A stretch of 64,000 nucleotides of DNA from NCBI GenBank assembly GCA_015847255.1, contig JADLZK010009026.1:840798-904797 (forward strand), written 5' to 3'. Position 1 is the stretch's first letter. Each line of letters begins with the position of its first letter. The notes under the pieces were generated by a model. It was not told the origin of the DNA. It ran no database searches and saw nothing but the letters and a program-made list of their open reading frames with translations. The translations under genes and the position numbers were made by a program. The stretch comes from Hyparrhenia diplandra (Eukaryota > Streptophyta > Magnoliopsida > Poales > Poaceae). Shown piece by piece: positions 22,781 to 36,100 of this stretch.

Positions 22781-22989
22781 GATTTAATATGAAATACACG
22801 AGATCACAAACAAGGGGCCACATATATTCATCACATGGTGGTGACCGGGGACACTCGGAGTACAAAGGCGAGGACACGAAGCAAAGGTACACACAAACGT
22901 GCGTAATAACGTGCATGATAACATAGCATAGGAGCCTAAGATTGGTGAATAAGCAACTGGAGACCATGATTGTAGCCGGACGCAGGGAC

Positions 22990-23603
22990 CTAGGGATGAA
23001 AGTGGTAACGGATAATCCTCCCGCACCGATCCGCCCGAATCCGAATTTTAAGGATATGGAGAAGTGTTTTTAATATCCGCAGATGGATGCACATAATCCG
23101 AATCCGACTATAGCGCGGATGCGGTGTAGGATATGGTATTGGCAAAATCCGCGGATATGGATTATCCGATAATTAAACGCCGGATTATCCGATGCTTATA
23201 ATAGGATAACCGAATATTTTAAGGATCCAAAACTTAAAAAAAATAATTTAAGTATCTTTATGCTACATATAGAATTGTAATCCCGTGATTGTCATCTTTT
23301 AAGCATATACTAAGTCGTACTATATGACTGTACAAGAATATTTACTTGTTTTATATGTTTTTTATCTTTGTTAAGTCCAAATTTAGAATTTATATTAATT
23401 TTATGAGCATATATTATCCGATTTCTAAAAGTCCACTTCGGCTCCGACACCGTCCGAACCCGCACCATTTCTCGACATCCTAAAAATCTGTATTCGCATC
23501 TCGAATCCGCATAATATCCGATCCGATTCAAACCGATTAGAAAAAGAGGATTAGGATTTGGTAGAGCCATTATCCGGCCCGATCCGATCCGTTTTCATCC
23601 CTC
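22990..23603. mobile_element. Ac/Ds-like hAT non-autonomous element, ~614 bp
   Basis: The left end is TAGGGATGAAA (22991-23001), identical to the Ac/Ds terminal repeat core. The right end is TTTCATCCCTC (23593-23603). Flanks GCAGGGAC and TGAGGGAC agree in six of eight bases, an eroded 8-bp duplication. Both subterminal zones are packed with CGGAT/ATCCG motifs, as expected for transposase-binding repeats. No transposase is encoded, so it would need a source in trans. Confidence 0.85.
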
Positions 23604-24809
23604 TGAGGGACCCATATAGGGCTTCTAGCTACACTTGGCGCCGGTGCTGGTGTTTTATTTCTTTGGATGGTTCTTACCGTCGTGGCATAGGATACAACGG
23701 CCTCTAGGAGACCGCCGGGATAGCATAGGCCTCGATTTATGAGCTCGCCCTTCTTGGAGGACCTTGTTCATCGGGTCCTGTGGAAGCGTATAAATATAGG
23801 TTATTGATTCATTCGGAACATCACAAAACAGAGGGTGGAACCAACACAAAGCATGCATACCTTTAAAGACTCCCACTAGGGATGTAACGAGGGATGTTGT
23901 CCATCACAAGGCTGAATAATTGTTGGACAAGCTGTACAAACCGTGGGTCTACTCCAAGAATCGGAGGTACCCTGCTCCAACGGCCATAAGAGGAGTAGCT
24001 AACAAAAGGATATCACCATAGCTCGAAGCAGGATGGAGCCAAGGCGGTCCAAAAGTTTTTTATGAGACTTCAATAGCCCCTCCGCCTCTACACGTAGCTC
24101 ATCACACCCGCTCCGAACAAGTTGGGAGAAAGCATGCAAGCGGTCCACTTCCTTATAGAGTTCCTTGAAGGCAGGATAGGTTAGATCATTGATGTTAACA
24201 TTCATCCTTGAAACAAAATACCATATTGCTCGCTTCGGAAACACTTTCTTGTGCATCATATTCTGTCCTAAAAAGGGGCACTGGTGAAAGTCCGAACCTC
24301 CGCATGCTCTTCCCTCCGCCCTGTTTGGGACGAATCTCAATCTTGAGCCGGGCTATCATGCTCGCCTACCCACCTTCATTGCTCCCTCGGTGCGAATAGT
24401 CTGCGCCTATCTCAGGAAGGATCCGATTTAGCATGCTTCGCGTGATATGGTAATCTCAATTGGAACCTACAGTCATGATGCGATTCGTGTTAGGGGCGGT
24501 GGTAATTGATAGCCAAATAATGCCATGCCTCATCCAAATAAAACTAATTAAATGAAATAATACCTTTGGCGGTAACAACTGGGGCATGGGGACACGAAGA
24601 CGGGAACCATCTGTTGGAAGCCGCGCAATGGGGACAAGGGCATACGCATTGGGATCAGATGTATGTGGCATGAGGGGCAGACTGCCATCGAAACCGTTAG
24701 GTTGAAGTGGTGGCCCTGGTTCCTCCACGACGCTCTTACCCTTGTCCATGTTGCTATTCACGACACTCTTACCCTTGCCCATGCTGCCGTTGACTCCATC
24801 ATTTTCCAT
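23604..24809 (-). pseudogene. Decayed multi-exon gene of unknown function
   Basis: Exon 1 (24809-24564, 82 codons) starts MENDGVNGSMGKGKSVV and ends LLPPK at donor GTATTA. A following segment after an AG reads FYLDEAWHYLAINYHRP before a TAA. Lower down, the frame at 24208-24000 reads NINDLTYPAFKELYKEVDR and LRVEAEGLLKSHKKLLDRLG, helix-rich text that looks like genuine coding sequence. A further piece near 23740 reads EGELINRGLCYPGGLLEAVV. The pieces lie in different frames with stops between them. The GKGKSVV motif is repeated in exon 1. No family is recognised. The Ds-like element lies immediately downstream and may interrupt the same gene. Confidence 0.4.
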
Positions 24810-24952
24810 GTTTTCTGCTAGATGAACGACAAAGTTATTCTTTGAGATAAATATCAAACTATGGATATTAATTTTAAATGGATATTTAGCTACCATGCCA
24901 AACAGTCTAGTTTAAGTCTATAAAAATTACAGCAAGCACATAACAATGAATT

Positions 24953-26273
24953 AAGGCCACGATAAAAGTTTCATGAATTTAGAACTCTACTTTGAATTTC
25001 TACAATTTCACACACCTAGAGAAGGCTTGACTTTTGAAAGCAGGGCTAACAGGCAAAGCTAACAAGCAAATCTAACAAGCACTTCACGTGCTCTAACTAC
25101 CTCACGCACAAGCATATATGTATACATGAGCAGTTCGCGGACGTTACTCACGATGGCCGCGGCTTCTCGGCAAGCTAAAGCAGCTAACTGGCTAACGCAC
25201 GGTGATCAACATCAACAGCTTAGTGTGCAATAGGTCTGGCGCGGTGGTTCGACCGCGACGTCCGATCGTCTCCGACAGGAACGACAACCGAGGCTTGGCG
25301 TGGTGGTTCGACTAAGCAACTGCCATGGCTGCTCTTGGTGAGAGGGTTAGGACCGGGACGCTCAGGCTGTATGTATTTGTAGGAAGAAAGGAAACTCCAT
25401 GTTCCTATGCAGAGTTGCGCAGGTATCAACTATGGTGTAGTGCAAAGGGCATGGCCACTCGGGGGTGCAGCTGAAATCTTTGGCCGCAAGCGTTCGGACA
25501 GACTACTATTAACTGCGGCTGATATACATTGAATCGGCGCTCCACTCGGCCAATTCGAACAGGAAGTATGCAGGGACGAGGCACGTCAACATTGAAGAGC
25601 AAACGACGATGCAGTGCAACACCGGCATGGCAGGACGTGGCTTGGTTGCTAGTAAACTGGCAGACGTGCTCATCCATGTTCGATATAACATGCGTGGGCC
25701 CTATCGCCATGAATGGCTAACGACGGCGAGCAGAGAGCAGCGCGAGAGCACGGCCGCCTGCAACAACGTCCCACAGTGCTAGGAGCAGAGGCATTCAAAG
25801 TGAAGTGACCACACTGCCGAGACCAAGCAGTGCATGCACGGTGCATGGTGCATGTGTGAGGTTGTGCAATATTACTAAAGATAGCAGATCAGCCGCAGTG
25901 ACTCACAACCAGACCACGACAATTGAGCCAAGCCAAAAGAAGTCTGGCCTACTTATTTCTGGCATGCACGACATCAAAGGCAAGGGTGACAACGATCAAA
26001 CACTAATCTGTTGATGCTGATCACCGTGCGTTAGCCAGTTAGCTGCTTTAGCTTGCCGAGATGCCGCGGCCATCGTGAGTAACGTCCGCGAGCTGCTCAT
26101 ATATACATATATGTTTGTGCGTGAGCTAGTTAGAGCACGTGAAGTGCTTGTTAGATTTGCTTGTTAGCTTTGCCTGTTAGCCTTGCTTTCAAAAGTCAAG
26201 CTTTCTCTAGGTCCGTGAAATTGTAGAAATTCAAAATAGAGTTCTATATTCATGAAACTTTTAGCGTAGCCTT
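24953..26273. mobile_element. Long-TIR element (265-bp inverted arms, 0.8-kb core)
   Basis: The arms 24953-25217 and 26009-26273 are inverted copies with roughly 90% agreement. Shared words include CTAACAAGCAAATCTAACAA, CACTTCACGTGCTCTAACTA and GGACGTTACTCACGATGGCC. Ends read AAGGCCACG and AAGGCTACG. The core contains a repeated GTGGTTCGAC motif and GC-rich frames without domains. Long arms suggest a MULE or foldback element, but I could not find a clear 9-bp duplication. Confidence 0.75.
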
Positions 26274-29022
26274 GCAATAAAGTATTCGTGAAAAAAATTA
26301 TGGTGGAAAGAGTAAAAGTTTCAATAGTCTCACCAGTGGCATAGGCGGTGGTGAAAGTATACATTATATGTGTCTGGAAACACTTGACCTACTGTTGTTC
26401 TAATCTACTATAGGAAACATCAATGATTTGTATGGTCGCATGTACCTCTGGCTTGTTGGCCGTAGCGTGTTGCTAGTATCCATATCATGCAGCCATGTGC
26501 ATGTCTGCATCCCAACATAGGGTACTGGCCGGCAGCAGCTCCATTAAATTGACATGATCAGTGTAAAGGATCATCATGCACCATCAAATTTCATCCAACG
26601 GCTATGGAAATAAGACTTACGTGGACATCCTGAGAGGCCGCCTAGACGGCGCGCCTTCATATTTCTGATGATGCACAAATTGCCTGGACCAAATGCAGCG
26701 TCCGGGACCAGAACCAAATCCCTGTCTAGCTAGGCACTATCATATCTCCCGTCCGGGGCACCAAACAAATATACTGATGCTAGCTTCGCGTTGGAATGGA
26801 GTGGGTGGGTGGTGCATGTGTGTACCAGACAGCATGGTTCATTGCATCCAGGGATGGAAATTCCCGGCCTGTTCCCGAGCTAGATAATAGGAGCCTCTTT
26901 TGTAATGCCATTCACGTAACTGATCCAAGTACACTGAACCACAACAAGTTCTCGGTCGGTAGTATCTTCTTCATTGCTGAGAAAGTAGAGTGATACAGTA
27001 TTGCCCTACAGTTATGGGCATGTTGTAGGCAGCAACTAGTAAACTCCACGTGAGTGATCCAGACGAAATTTCTCTCCTCTTTCCAGGATTCCAGAGACCA
27101 ACAAAGTGCTGCTCCATGCATTCATGTCTTGGGTGTTGGTATGGTAAGGTTTTTTTTTTTTTCCTGGTTGTCAGCTTTTTTTGACCCACCCCCAATAATC
27201 AAGCTCATTACATTAACTAATTTTGAATCCAAACTAATAAAAAGTAAGAAGAATAAAAGGTACTAAAATCAAAGCCACAGTCTAGAATTGCAGTAAGGTA
27301 CTATTATTCTCTCCGTTTCAAAATAGATGAGGTATGTCATTAATTAAGATTTCAAAAGGTCAAGCTTTTGTCGATTTCGGCTAATAATTATTACTCAAAA
27401 ATATAGAGACATGATTTATATTAGTACATAAAAAGCATCATCATCGATAGATCTACATCCTATGTTTTAATAAAACTTAATTTCATGGGCAATGCTACGG
27501 TACACCTTTTACTTGTTAGGAGGTATATCTCAAATAAATCTAAGCCCTTTTTTTTTTGAATTAAACTAATTAATAAATTAATCTATAAAAAGGAAATATT
27601 GTCGAATCCGCAAGTCATGGAGACAAAAAAAGTCAGCAGGTGCTCCCCTTTCCTTTTGGGAGCCCCATGGCAATCCGTGGTATGTGGATCATCGGCGACA
27701 GGAAGAAAAAACATGCAATTCCTTTTTTTTTTTGGCAAAACATGCAAAGCTGCGACCGTGGCAGTCCGCAGCCTGCCGACGAACGGCGAACATGACACGT
27801 TACGAGATTGTGATGTGTCCTAATGTTAGCTGACGATACTTACAATCAAAGTGTATTGTTACTGGATCAGAAAAGTTATAAACATAATACGCTACATGCA
27901 TTTTACCCACCAACCTAGCACGTAGGCCCAGGTACCACATACAAATCACGTACACGCAATCATGTATTACACGCTAACACGATAAGCAAACCACGCTAAC
28001 ATGTCACGTTGGCACACATGCAAATCACATCCATGGAAATTCAAGTGTATCAGTTCACACGTAAAATTACATGGTGATCAAAATATATGAAGTCCAAATT
28101 TGCAAAACAAAAAATAACCATATCCACCGGATCACACATACATCAATCAAATCTAAACAAAGAATTTTTTGTCTAAAACTTTCCTAATTTATCCTAATTT
28201 ACAAAATAAAAAATTAAATAAATATATGTCACATATTACCTTCGGGAAGTAACGGGTGATCACAACCGTCCGATCAAAATCAATGAACGGCTAGTGATTT
28301 GGGAGTACCGTAGCAATTGCCTAATTCATTGTAAGAGTAACTACTAGTGGTGAAAGTATATGTTTATGATTATTATAGTATCTTCCAGATTATTATAGTA
28401 TATCTCATCATTATTCCATCTATCTACCCACATGATGATGAGCATGCATCGCTCAGCAGCCTGCAGCCGGCCCTATCTCTTGGAACCTAACTACTGCCTT
28501 TATTTACATCATCAAGAAATAACTACCCACAAGTTGCAACGACGACTTCCTCCCAGTTTCCTTCTGGTGCGTGGTCTAAAGAGAAATAAGAGAATAAATA
28601 AAGCTAGTGTGGGTGTGGCCGGCCGCCCCCACCACATCCATCCCTTTCACCTTTCAGTCTCAATCCTGACAGTTTAAGGTTTTCAGTTTCTAAACCATGG
28701 GCTCGATCGACTCCATCAGTTGAGATATGCTTTTTGGTAGCTTTTGTCCAAATTTCCTCCTCGAGCCTTCCCACTTAATGCCGCCTCTGAATCTTCCTTT
28801 GTTTGGTTATATATATTAGTCTAGCCTGAAGAACATCGGTCCAATCCTGAACAAGCAGCAGCAGCAGCAGTTGAAACCAAACATACGTAAAGTTGAATCG
28901 ATCAACTGTATAATTAACTTTTAAGTTGGTTCTCAGCCGCTCCGATCAAAAATTGATGTGTCAATGATCTATCTTTCATATGTCCAGTCATCGATCGTAG
29001 TAGCTATATAGTAGGCAATTAA
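26274..29022. other. Intergenic DNA, no gene
   Basis: Only small frames without domains are present. A Stowaway-like left end (TATTCTCTCCGTTTCAAAAT) lies at about 27306 without a visible partner. A CAG microsatellite (CAGCAGCAGCAGCAGCAG) lies near 28855. Confidence 0.5.
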
Positions 29023-29318
29023 GGGCCTGTTTTACACAGCTTACAACAGCTTCATGTGCTGTTGTGAGTTGTTTTTCGTGCCAAACATCTATTTTGAAAA
29101 TAGCTCTATTGGTGAAACTATTTTTCTTCTTCTCTCACAAAAGGATGAGTTGTGATGAAGCTGAAAAAAGTAACTTATCCTAGCTCTCTCCCTCATTTTT
29201 CTCTCTCATCCATGCATTAAGCTATTTTGGCAAACAATTTTTTCAAAACAGCTCTGCTTTATAAAGTTGCTCATAAAGCTATTCAAAAGAAAAAAAAAAC
29301 GTTGTGCCAAACGGGGCC
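29023..29318. mobile_element. Tourist-like MITE, 296 bp
   Basis: Ends GGGCCTGTTT and (inward) GGCCCCGTTT are flanked by TAA on both sides, the PIF/Harbinger target duplication. The interior repeats AGCTCTATT / AGCTATTTT-type words. Confidence 0.75.
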
Positions 29319-31734
29319 TAAATGTGGGAATGAGTAGCTAAGTAGCATGTCGCTCACACGCTGGGGCGGCAACGCAATCCCTAGCACCCGCCGCCACGTT
29401 TGTGTGACACTTGTTGAGGTCCCAACCCAACCGGTCACTGTGGTTTGAGGTCTTTTGTTGTTTTGTTGTGTTGTTGTGGTCGTCTAGTTGTTTCGTTGTG
29501 CCCAGTCTAGGCTTATCTTCTTTTAAATATAATCGGCAGCACTCCTGCTTGGTTTGTTCAAAAGAAGCAGCACACAGTGTCTTTTATAGATCTGGAAGCG
29601 AGGAGCTGACGGATGAGAGGAGGAATTGAAGCTGCCTTCCACCAAGCAAGGTCTGTTATTTCTGGAGTTGGTTGGCAAGTCTTGCTGAAGCTTGGTCCTT
29701 AGCTTTCCTTGCTTCTCATCTTCGATGATTAAGTCTGTAGATATACAACACGCGCATGTGTTTACACTTGATTTAGTCAAGCTGGCTCCCTGTAGTTTCC
29801 TGCTAGCTAGCAGATATCTTTATTATTAGCATTTTTTGAAGTTAAATGCATGAGCAGCCCTTGAAGTTGTCAAGGGGTCCACTTTGGTCCACGAACTTTG
29901 AAAACGTATTTCTAGGTTTCATAAATAAGTAGCGCACCACAGTGGTCGGTATATATGGTCCAAAAATAAACCTCGATCAGGCGCACTATTTTACAAGTTT
30001 AAGAACGTGCGGTGCACCACCCAACGAGTTTAGGAGTCTGAAAATGTGTTTACAGAGCTCGTGAACCTCAGTAGCACACTTGACAAGTTCAGGCGCCGTT
30101 GATGCAATTAATTCTTTCTTTTTTGTTCCTCGATGAGGATTAGATCGATCGGAGCAGAGTAAAGTTGGAATAAAGCATAACAGAAGCACCTTTTCCTGGC
30201 AAGCCTGGCATATCGTCAATTGTTACTTACTTTTGTCAATCATATCAAATCTCATCCTGTCATCATAGGCCCATGACTAGACTAACTCTAGTGTAGCTAG
30301 CTAGCACACGTCTGCACTTGAGAAAGCTAGCTTTGCATCGATCGATCACACGCTCGCTGTTTCAGTTAACGTCATTGTCGAGACTGTGTGTGTTATCTGA
30401 AGAGATAATAATCGTGCTTGATCGTGAAAGCCAAGCTACCACTACCACTTGGCTCTTTTGGAACGGCAGCAACCATCCCTATCAGCTAGGTCGCTCATCA
30501 GTGCTACGCGGCCTGACGGTGATGGGCGGCGTACAAGCAGACTATCCGATTTCTCTTTCTGCGCAAACGATCGTTCTAGTTGCAAGCAGGGAAGATGAGG
30601 TTTTGCACATTAACTCCCATGCGGATCACTCAAAGTCTAATTGGAAAAAGCCCTTGCAGGAATGTGGTGTCTTTGTGAGTGCTCAGCTTACACTTGTCAT
30701 CAGAAAATACTGGTCTGAAAAGACAGCAAAACGGACCAAATGTCACAGCTACAGCCTACAGTACGTATATATGAAACAATGAACCCTGCTGCTTCTTGGA
30801 ATCAAAATTTTGACTAAACAATGGGACAGGTGGCTCTGATTTGATGTAAGCTAGCTAGCTGGCTAGGGCCATGGGCTCATTGCAGTTTATTTCTTCTGTC
30901 TTTCAGATGAAATAATGTACTAGACTAGACAGACATATACTGCCGTGAGGTACTCAGCTGGTCAAAACGTTTTGGTTGCAAATTGTCCAAGCCTCCTAGC
31001 ATCTCTATTTTCCTATTGCTCCTTGACGAGGAGCAAAGTTGATTTGAAGAAGCAATGCAAAGCAGACGATTGAATGAATCAAACAACCATCATATCTTTC
31101 AGTCTTCACAGGGTTACTTTTTGCTAATCATCATATATGTAACATATATATAGGTCCACGTACGACTATAGACTAACCTAAGCAGCACTACTCTCCTAGA
31201 GTCCTACTAGATCTGAATCTGAACTCTAAAAATGTATCACACTTCGGTCAGACGGCCAAAATTTTCTTCCCTCGCTCCGCGTAGCAGAAGCTGTATTGCA
31301 TTCAGAGTAACGTCACTGTCGAGTCCACTGTTCTCTGTGCTTGCTTATCTGAAGAGGCCCGTGCAAGTTATCAAGGAGATGAGGATGCCCGGGGCCGCGG
31401 GAACTCGGAGCTGCCACTGCCATTACGAGCTTACAACTAGTTGCTGTGGACCTGTGGTCGATGCCGGCCGACTTCTGCAGCTATGACAGAGGTTGCGGGT
31501 GAAGTTTTTTTTCTCCTCATGAAATTCTTATATCTCAAGGTGTGGCATTTGTTGTTGTTGTTCAAGCAACATACATATAATTTTGTTTTTGTTTGACTAT
31601 AGAAAAGTTAAAAAAAAAACAACTAGACATTTTTTTTTAGATTAAATAGTACAATGCAGACGCTCACAACACACACTCATCCTAGGCCCAACATAATGCT
31701 TAATCCAGTAGCAAGTCTCTCACATATAGAAAAA
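29319..31734. other. Intergenic DNA with one diverged MITE and a short diverged duplication
   Basis: No supported gene. At 29843-30110, inverted-repeat-like ends TGCATGAGCAGCCCTTGAAG and TTCAGGCGCCGTTGATGCA suggest an old MITE. The segment near 30360-30430 (TAACGTCATTGTCGAGACTG) resembles 31304-31370 (TAACGTCACTGTCGAGTCCA), a diverged direct repeat in otherwise single-copy-looking DNA. Confidence 0.4.
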
Positions 31735-32806
31735 GGAAAAATCTACTTTTGGTCCCCAACTTTTCGCGACAATTCAATTTTGGTCCCTCAACTCTAAAAC
31801 TGACAAAACGAGGCCCTCAACTTTTGAAACCGTGCAGATTTCGGTCCCTAAGTGGGTTTAGACGGTGGTTTTGCTACAGTAACCGTGGGGCTGCTACAGT
31901 GTCTCGCGGTTTTGTTTTTTCTATTTTTAATTTACTTATTTGAATCTTTAAAAATCATAGTAAATCATAGAAAATTCATAAAATAGAAAATCCAACTTTT
32001 TAGGCTCCACATGAGCATATTTACACAAGTAAACATATAATATGGTATGGTTTAGTATAAAATTTTTGTTGTAGCTTTAGATCTATGCTTTTCTATAATT
32101 AATTGAAATAATTCATAGTTTGTAGATTCTATAATTATTTTGTTAGACTAAAAGCATACCATATTATATATTTACTATGTAGATATGCTTATGTGGAGTC
32201 CAACAAAATTGAATTTTCCATTTTATGGTTTTTCTGTAATTTACTATGATTTTTCAAAATTGAGTTGAAACAAATAAAAAAAAAAAAAGGCAAAACCTTC
32301 ATAGCAAAAACTATGTACTAAAGTATACCATATTATATATTCACCGTGTAGATCTACTCATGTGAAGTCCAACAAAATTGAATTTTCCATTTTAGGGTTT
32401 TTCTGTAATTTACTATGATTTTTCAAAGATTGAGCTGAAATAAATAAAAAAAAAAAGGCAAAACCTTCATAGCAAAAACATTGTACTAAAGTATACCATA
32501 TTATATATTCACTGTGTAGATCTATTCATGTGGAGTCCAACAAAATTGGATTTTTTATTTAATGAAATTTCTGTGGTTTACTATGATTTTTCAAATATTC
32601 AGCCAAAACAAATTAAAAAGAGGAAAAACAAAACCGTGGAACTGTAGCAAACCCACGGTTACTGTAGCAAACCACCGCCCAAACCCACCGAGGGACGGAA
32701 TCTGCACGGTTTTAAAAGTTGAGGGCTCGATTTGTTCGGTTTTTAGTGTTGATGGACCAAAATCGAACTTTCGCGAAAGTTGAGGGACCAAAAATAGACT
32801 TTTTCC
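31735..32806. mobile_element. MULE-type foldback element, 1,072 bp, perfect 10-bp TSD
   Basis: The target duplication TATAGAAAAA is perfect at 31725-31734 and 32807-32816. The ends read GGAAAAATCTAC and, inverted, GGAAAAAGTCTAT, each followed by TTTTGGTCCC-type text. Inverted similarity continues inward for several hundred bases. Short AT-rich 9-11-bp duplications with long terminal repeats point to Mutator-like elements. No transposase is encoded. Confidence 0.85.
32199..32650. repeat. 168-bp tandem repeat inside the MULE-type element
   Basis: The word TCCAACAAAATTG recurs at 32199, 32368 and 32536, a spacing of 169 and 168 bp. The units share ACTATGATTTTTCAA, GGCAAAACCTTCATAGCAAA and AGTATACCATATTATATATT. 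The left arm has only one inverted counterpart (about 31945-32100), so one arm expanded after the element formed. Confidence 0.85.
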
Positions 32807-32980
32807 TATAGAAAAAGGAAATAGACCGATTTTGCGTAAGGAAAAGGGCCCATAATAATTTGAGGGACCAATGACTAGTCCAGCTTACTAGTACATCTTA
32901 TGAAAATGGGCTGACTTCTCCATCTAAAAGAATAAAAAGGCCCATAATGAAGAGACCCCGGCGCCCAGTCCACCTCTCCC

Positions 32981-32987
32981 TATATAT
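32981..32987 (+). promoter_or_regulatory. TATA box of the eS10 gene
   Basis: TATATAT in CTCCCTATATATCGAC lies about 120 bp before the start codon. It is followed by the telo-box-like AGGGTTTT in the leader, and GGCCCATAAT motifs occur just upstream, as in other plant ribosomal-protein promoters. Confidence 0.65.
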
Positions 32988-33103
32988 CGACTCACCACAC
33001 AGCTAGGGTTTTCTCCACGCAGCGCGCGCCACCGCCTCGATCCCCAACACCATAGCCGTCGGCGCCGCCGTCGTTACCCACTCCGTCCTACGCCGCCGTG
33101 ACC

Positions 33104-36100
33104 ATGGTGAGCGCTTATCAACGAATCTACATCTGTTGCTTTATTACCAATGCGTCTGCTCCGCTCGCGTCTTCTAACGCGATTTCCCACCCCTCTGTCG
33201 CAGATCATCTCCAAGAAGAACCGTTGCAAGATCTGCAAGTACCTCTTCCATGGTGAGCTCCTTCTCCTTTTCGGTGCCCTAGGCGCGCCAAATATGTTAT
33301 GCAGATTGCCATTCCCATTCGCAATTAGTTCATTAGATTTATGCCTTGCTGGTGTTAGATTTTTCCCAACCGATGGGTTCTCAATTCTCAGCAACAAGGT
33401 TGTTGCACCCAGTACAAGGCAAATGAATAAAATGGGAGCTTCTTATTGCAACCCCATTCCGAATTGCTTGTTTGCTATATTTGGGTTTCCTATAGAGGGC
33501 ATTGCATTTTTTTTGTCTCATCTCCAGTGATTCAAACCGAATGCAATGCAATTCAAATGCTACAGTTCTGATGTTAGTTCTTTTTTTTACCATCTAGCAA
33601 TTCAGACACTATAAGCATTAGCAACATTCGGATTATGTACGACCCCAAGTTTATCCATGTTTTAGGTTGAGGATATGTAAAACTGTTGAACTTAATGGTG
33701 CAGAGGGCGTCCTGTATTCCAAGAAGGACTACAACCTGGCCAAGCACCCGAAGCTTGATGTGCCCAACCTGGAGGTGATTAAGCTCATGCAGAGCTTCAA
33801 GTCAAAGGAGTATGTGAGGGAGACCTTCTCCTGGCAGTACTACTACTGGTACCTCACCAACGATGGCATTGAGCACCTCCGCAGCTTCCTCAATCTGCCA
33901 TCAGAGGTTGTGCCTAATACTCTCAAGAAGTCCTCCAAGCCCCCGTCTCGTCCCTTCGGCTCTGGCCCACCGGGTGACCGCCCCAGGTAAAGTTGTGTTC
34001 ATCAGCTCCTAGTTTACATATACTATCTGGAAATCTGTTGATATTTTTGTGGAAAAATATCTGAGTCATACATATGGTTTATGGACATACCCTTAGATAT
34101 TTACTTCAACAATTGGTCTGTTATAGTACTATCTTGAGAATTGTTATTTATTACATGGTAGTTACATTAGAGTTGTGTTGACACGAACTAGGGTTTGTAC
34201 CAACACACCGGGAGGGCTTTGACGCCCACGAGGTTGCACACAACCTGTACGAACAGCAAGGATCACAACCTGATCACCCAAACCGATCTAGAGAACGGTA
34301 GAAGCGATGTAGAGCTTGATCTCGGCTGAAACGGCGGGAACGCCCCGGAAGGATCCGTCGGGAGAACGCGACGCGAAGGATCTACTAGGACCAGCAAGGC
34401 CGCCTAGGATGCCCATGAAATTCGTCGAGAAAGTCGCCGGACAGCAGGTTTAGGGTTTGGAAAAGGGTAAAAGGAGATAGATAGGGTTTGTTGATCGATT
34501 GGATGTAGATGGGATCAAATCGGCCATGAACCTCTCATTATATAGAGGGGGTGGTCTTATCCCCTTAGGAACCGCCTTAGATACGTTTCCAAGCACTAAA
34601 ACCTTCCAAAACTCGATCGGGGAAAGAGATCGGTTCGGACAAATCACGCACACATGTGCGCCGAACGCGCCGGACGCCAGCGTTAGGCGCGTCGGACGCG
34701 TCCCGACGCCTCCACGGACGCGGTCCGAGAGGCATGCGAACTGCATGGCCCCCGGATGCCGAGGGCGTCGAGCGCCGACGCATCGCCAGCGTCCGCGGCG
34801 TCGTCGGACGCGGTCGCAGGCTGGCTGCGCCGCGGAAGCACCGCCGACGCACCGACGCCGGCCGCCGACGTGGCACGCGGCGGATCCCGGCGTCCGGCGC
34901 ATGTACGACCGAGTAGATCGCCCTTTCGCCGGATTTCTTGATCTTTTGACTTCCTTGTTTCATTCCCATCATGTCCATGACCCTTTTGTCATGCCTTAAG
35001 CCACCAAAATCATGTGTGGACATTTTTGGGTGTCAACATATGCCCCTATTTTCAGGCGAGAGATACATGAACCTGAAAACAAAGATAAGAAAACCGAACA
35101 ACAACGAATGCCCATCATATCGGCCATTCAGTGACTAAGGGCGATGCACGAATCAGCCATTGTTTAGAGAGCACTAGGCCTCTTTCATCTCGGCATGTGG
35201 TGGTGAAGACTCATAGTCCACCATTTTCTCGTCTGGCACCTCGATTCCAACCATAGCAGAAATAGCGGCGGCAAATTCCTCGTTACCACCTGTGGAAACA
35301 TTAGAAATAGAAGGAATTGGTTCAACCGACTCGGGAGTTGGCATGTTCGATTCTTGGGCATTAACAGCCCCAGCAGATGGCTCGGCCACCTCAACAACCA
35401 GCTCGACCACCTTAACTGATCCATTTGCCAGCAGTGCCAATAGATCGATGATCGGCTTAGACACTTCCTCAATCGGTTTGGTCGGTTGCTCCAACACAAT
35501 TGGCTTGGCCGACTTGGCAGTCGACTGGGCTAATCCTTAGGCAGTAGCGACCATCTCGGCTTCCTTTTCCTTGACTTCTTGGACAATCTCCAAAGCAAAA
35601 TAGGTCCTTGCCCCTCGGGTAGCAGCCATACGCTTAAGCATCTTTTGCGGGCTCGCTGAAGCTTCCTCTCTTGGGTCTTGTCGATTCCATTTGGACACCA
35701 CTTGAAATTTGTCGGTACCGAGGATCCACAGGGCTTCTTTCCCTTGTCTTGAGCTTCAGCAACATCTTCCAAGACTTGGTCTTTATCACCTGCTGAATCT
35801 TGCCCCCAATCACAATCGGGTGGTTGGCGTTGTTAATGGGAGCCGTCATTGAGCCAATAATAATGGAAGGTGGAGGAGTAGCAACTTGAGCGGGCTTCAT
35901 GACCACTTCTACCTTCTTTGGGATGTACACCCGCTGCATAGGCGCCTTCCCCGATTGCTCGGCGTGAGAGAGCGGGGTGTGAGCAACTCCTTCTTCCCCA
36001 TGCCGCTAGAGCTCAATTGTGGACCCAATCGGCTAAAGACAGCTCGCTTGACCACGGGACCAGCACCTCCTTCTTTCATGGGAGCCAAAGGATATGGTAC

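Noticed and set aside
30318..30782. 154-codon plus-strand open frame
   Set aside because: The start is not ATG and the composition matches the surrounding intergenic DNA; no domain was recognised.
34450..35023. Overlapping open frames of 60-166 codons on both strands
   Set aside because: They lie within an LTR, follow GC-rich GACGCC-type repeats and have no domain; the partner LTR breaks the same frames.
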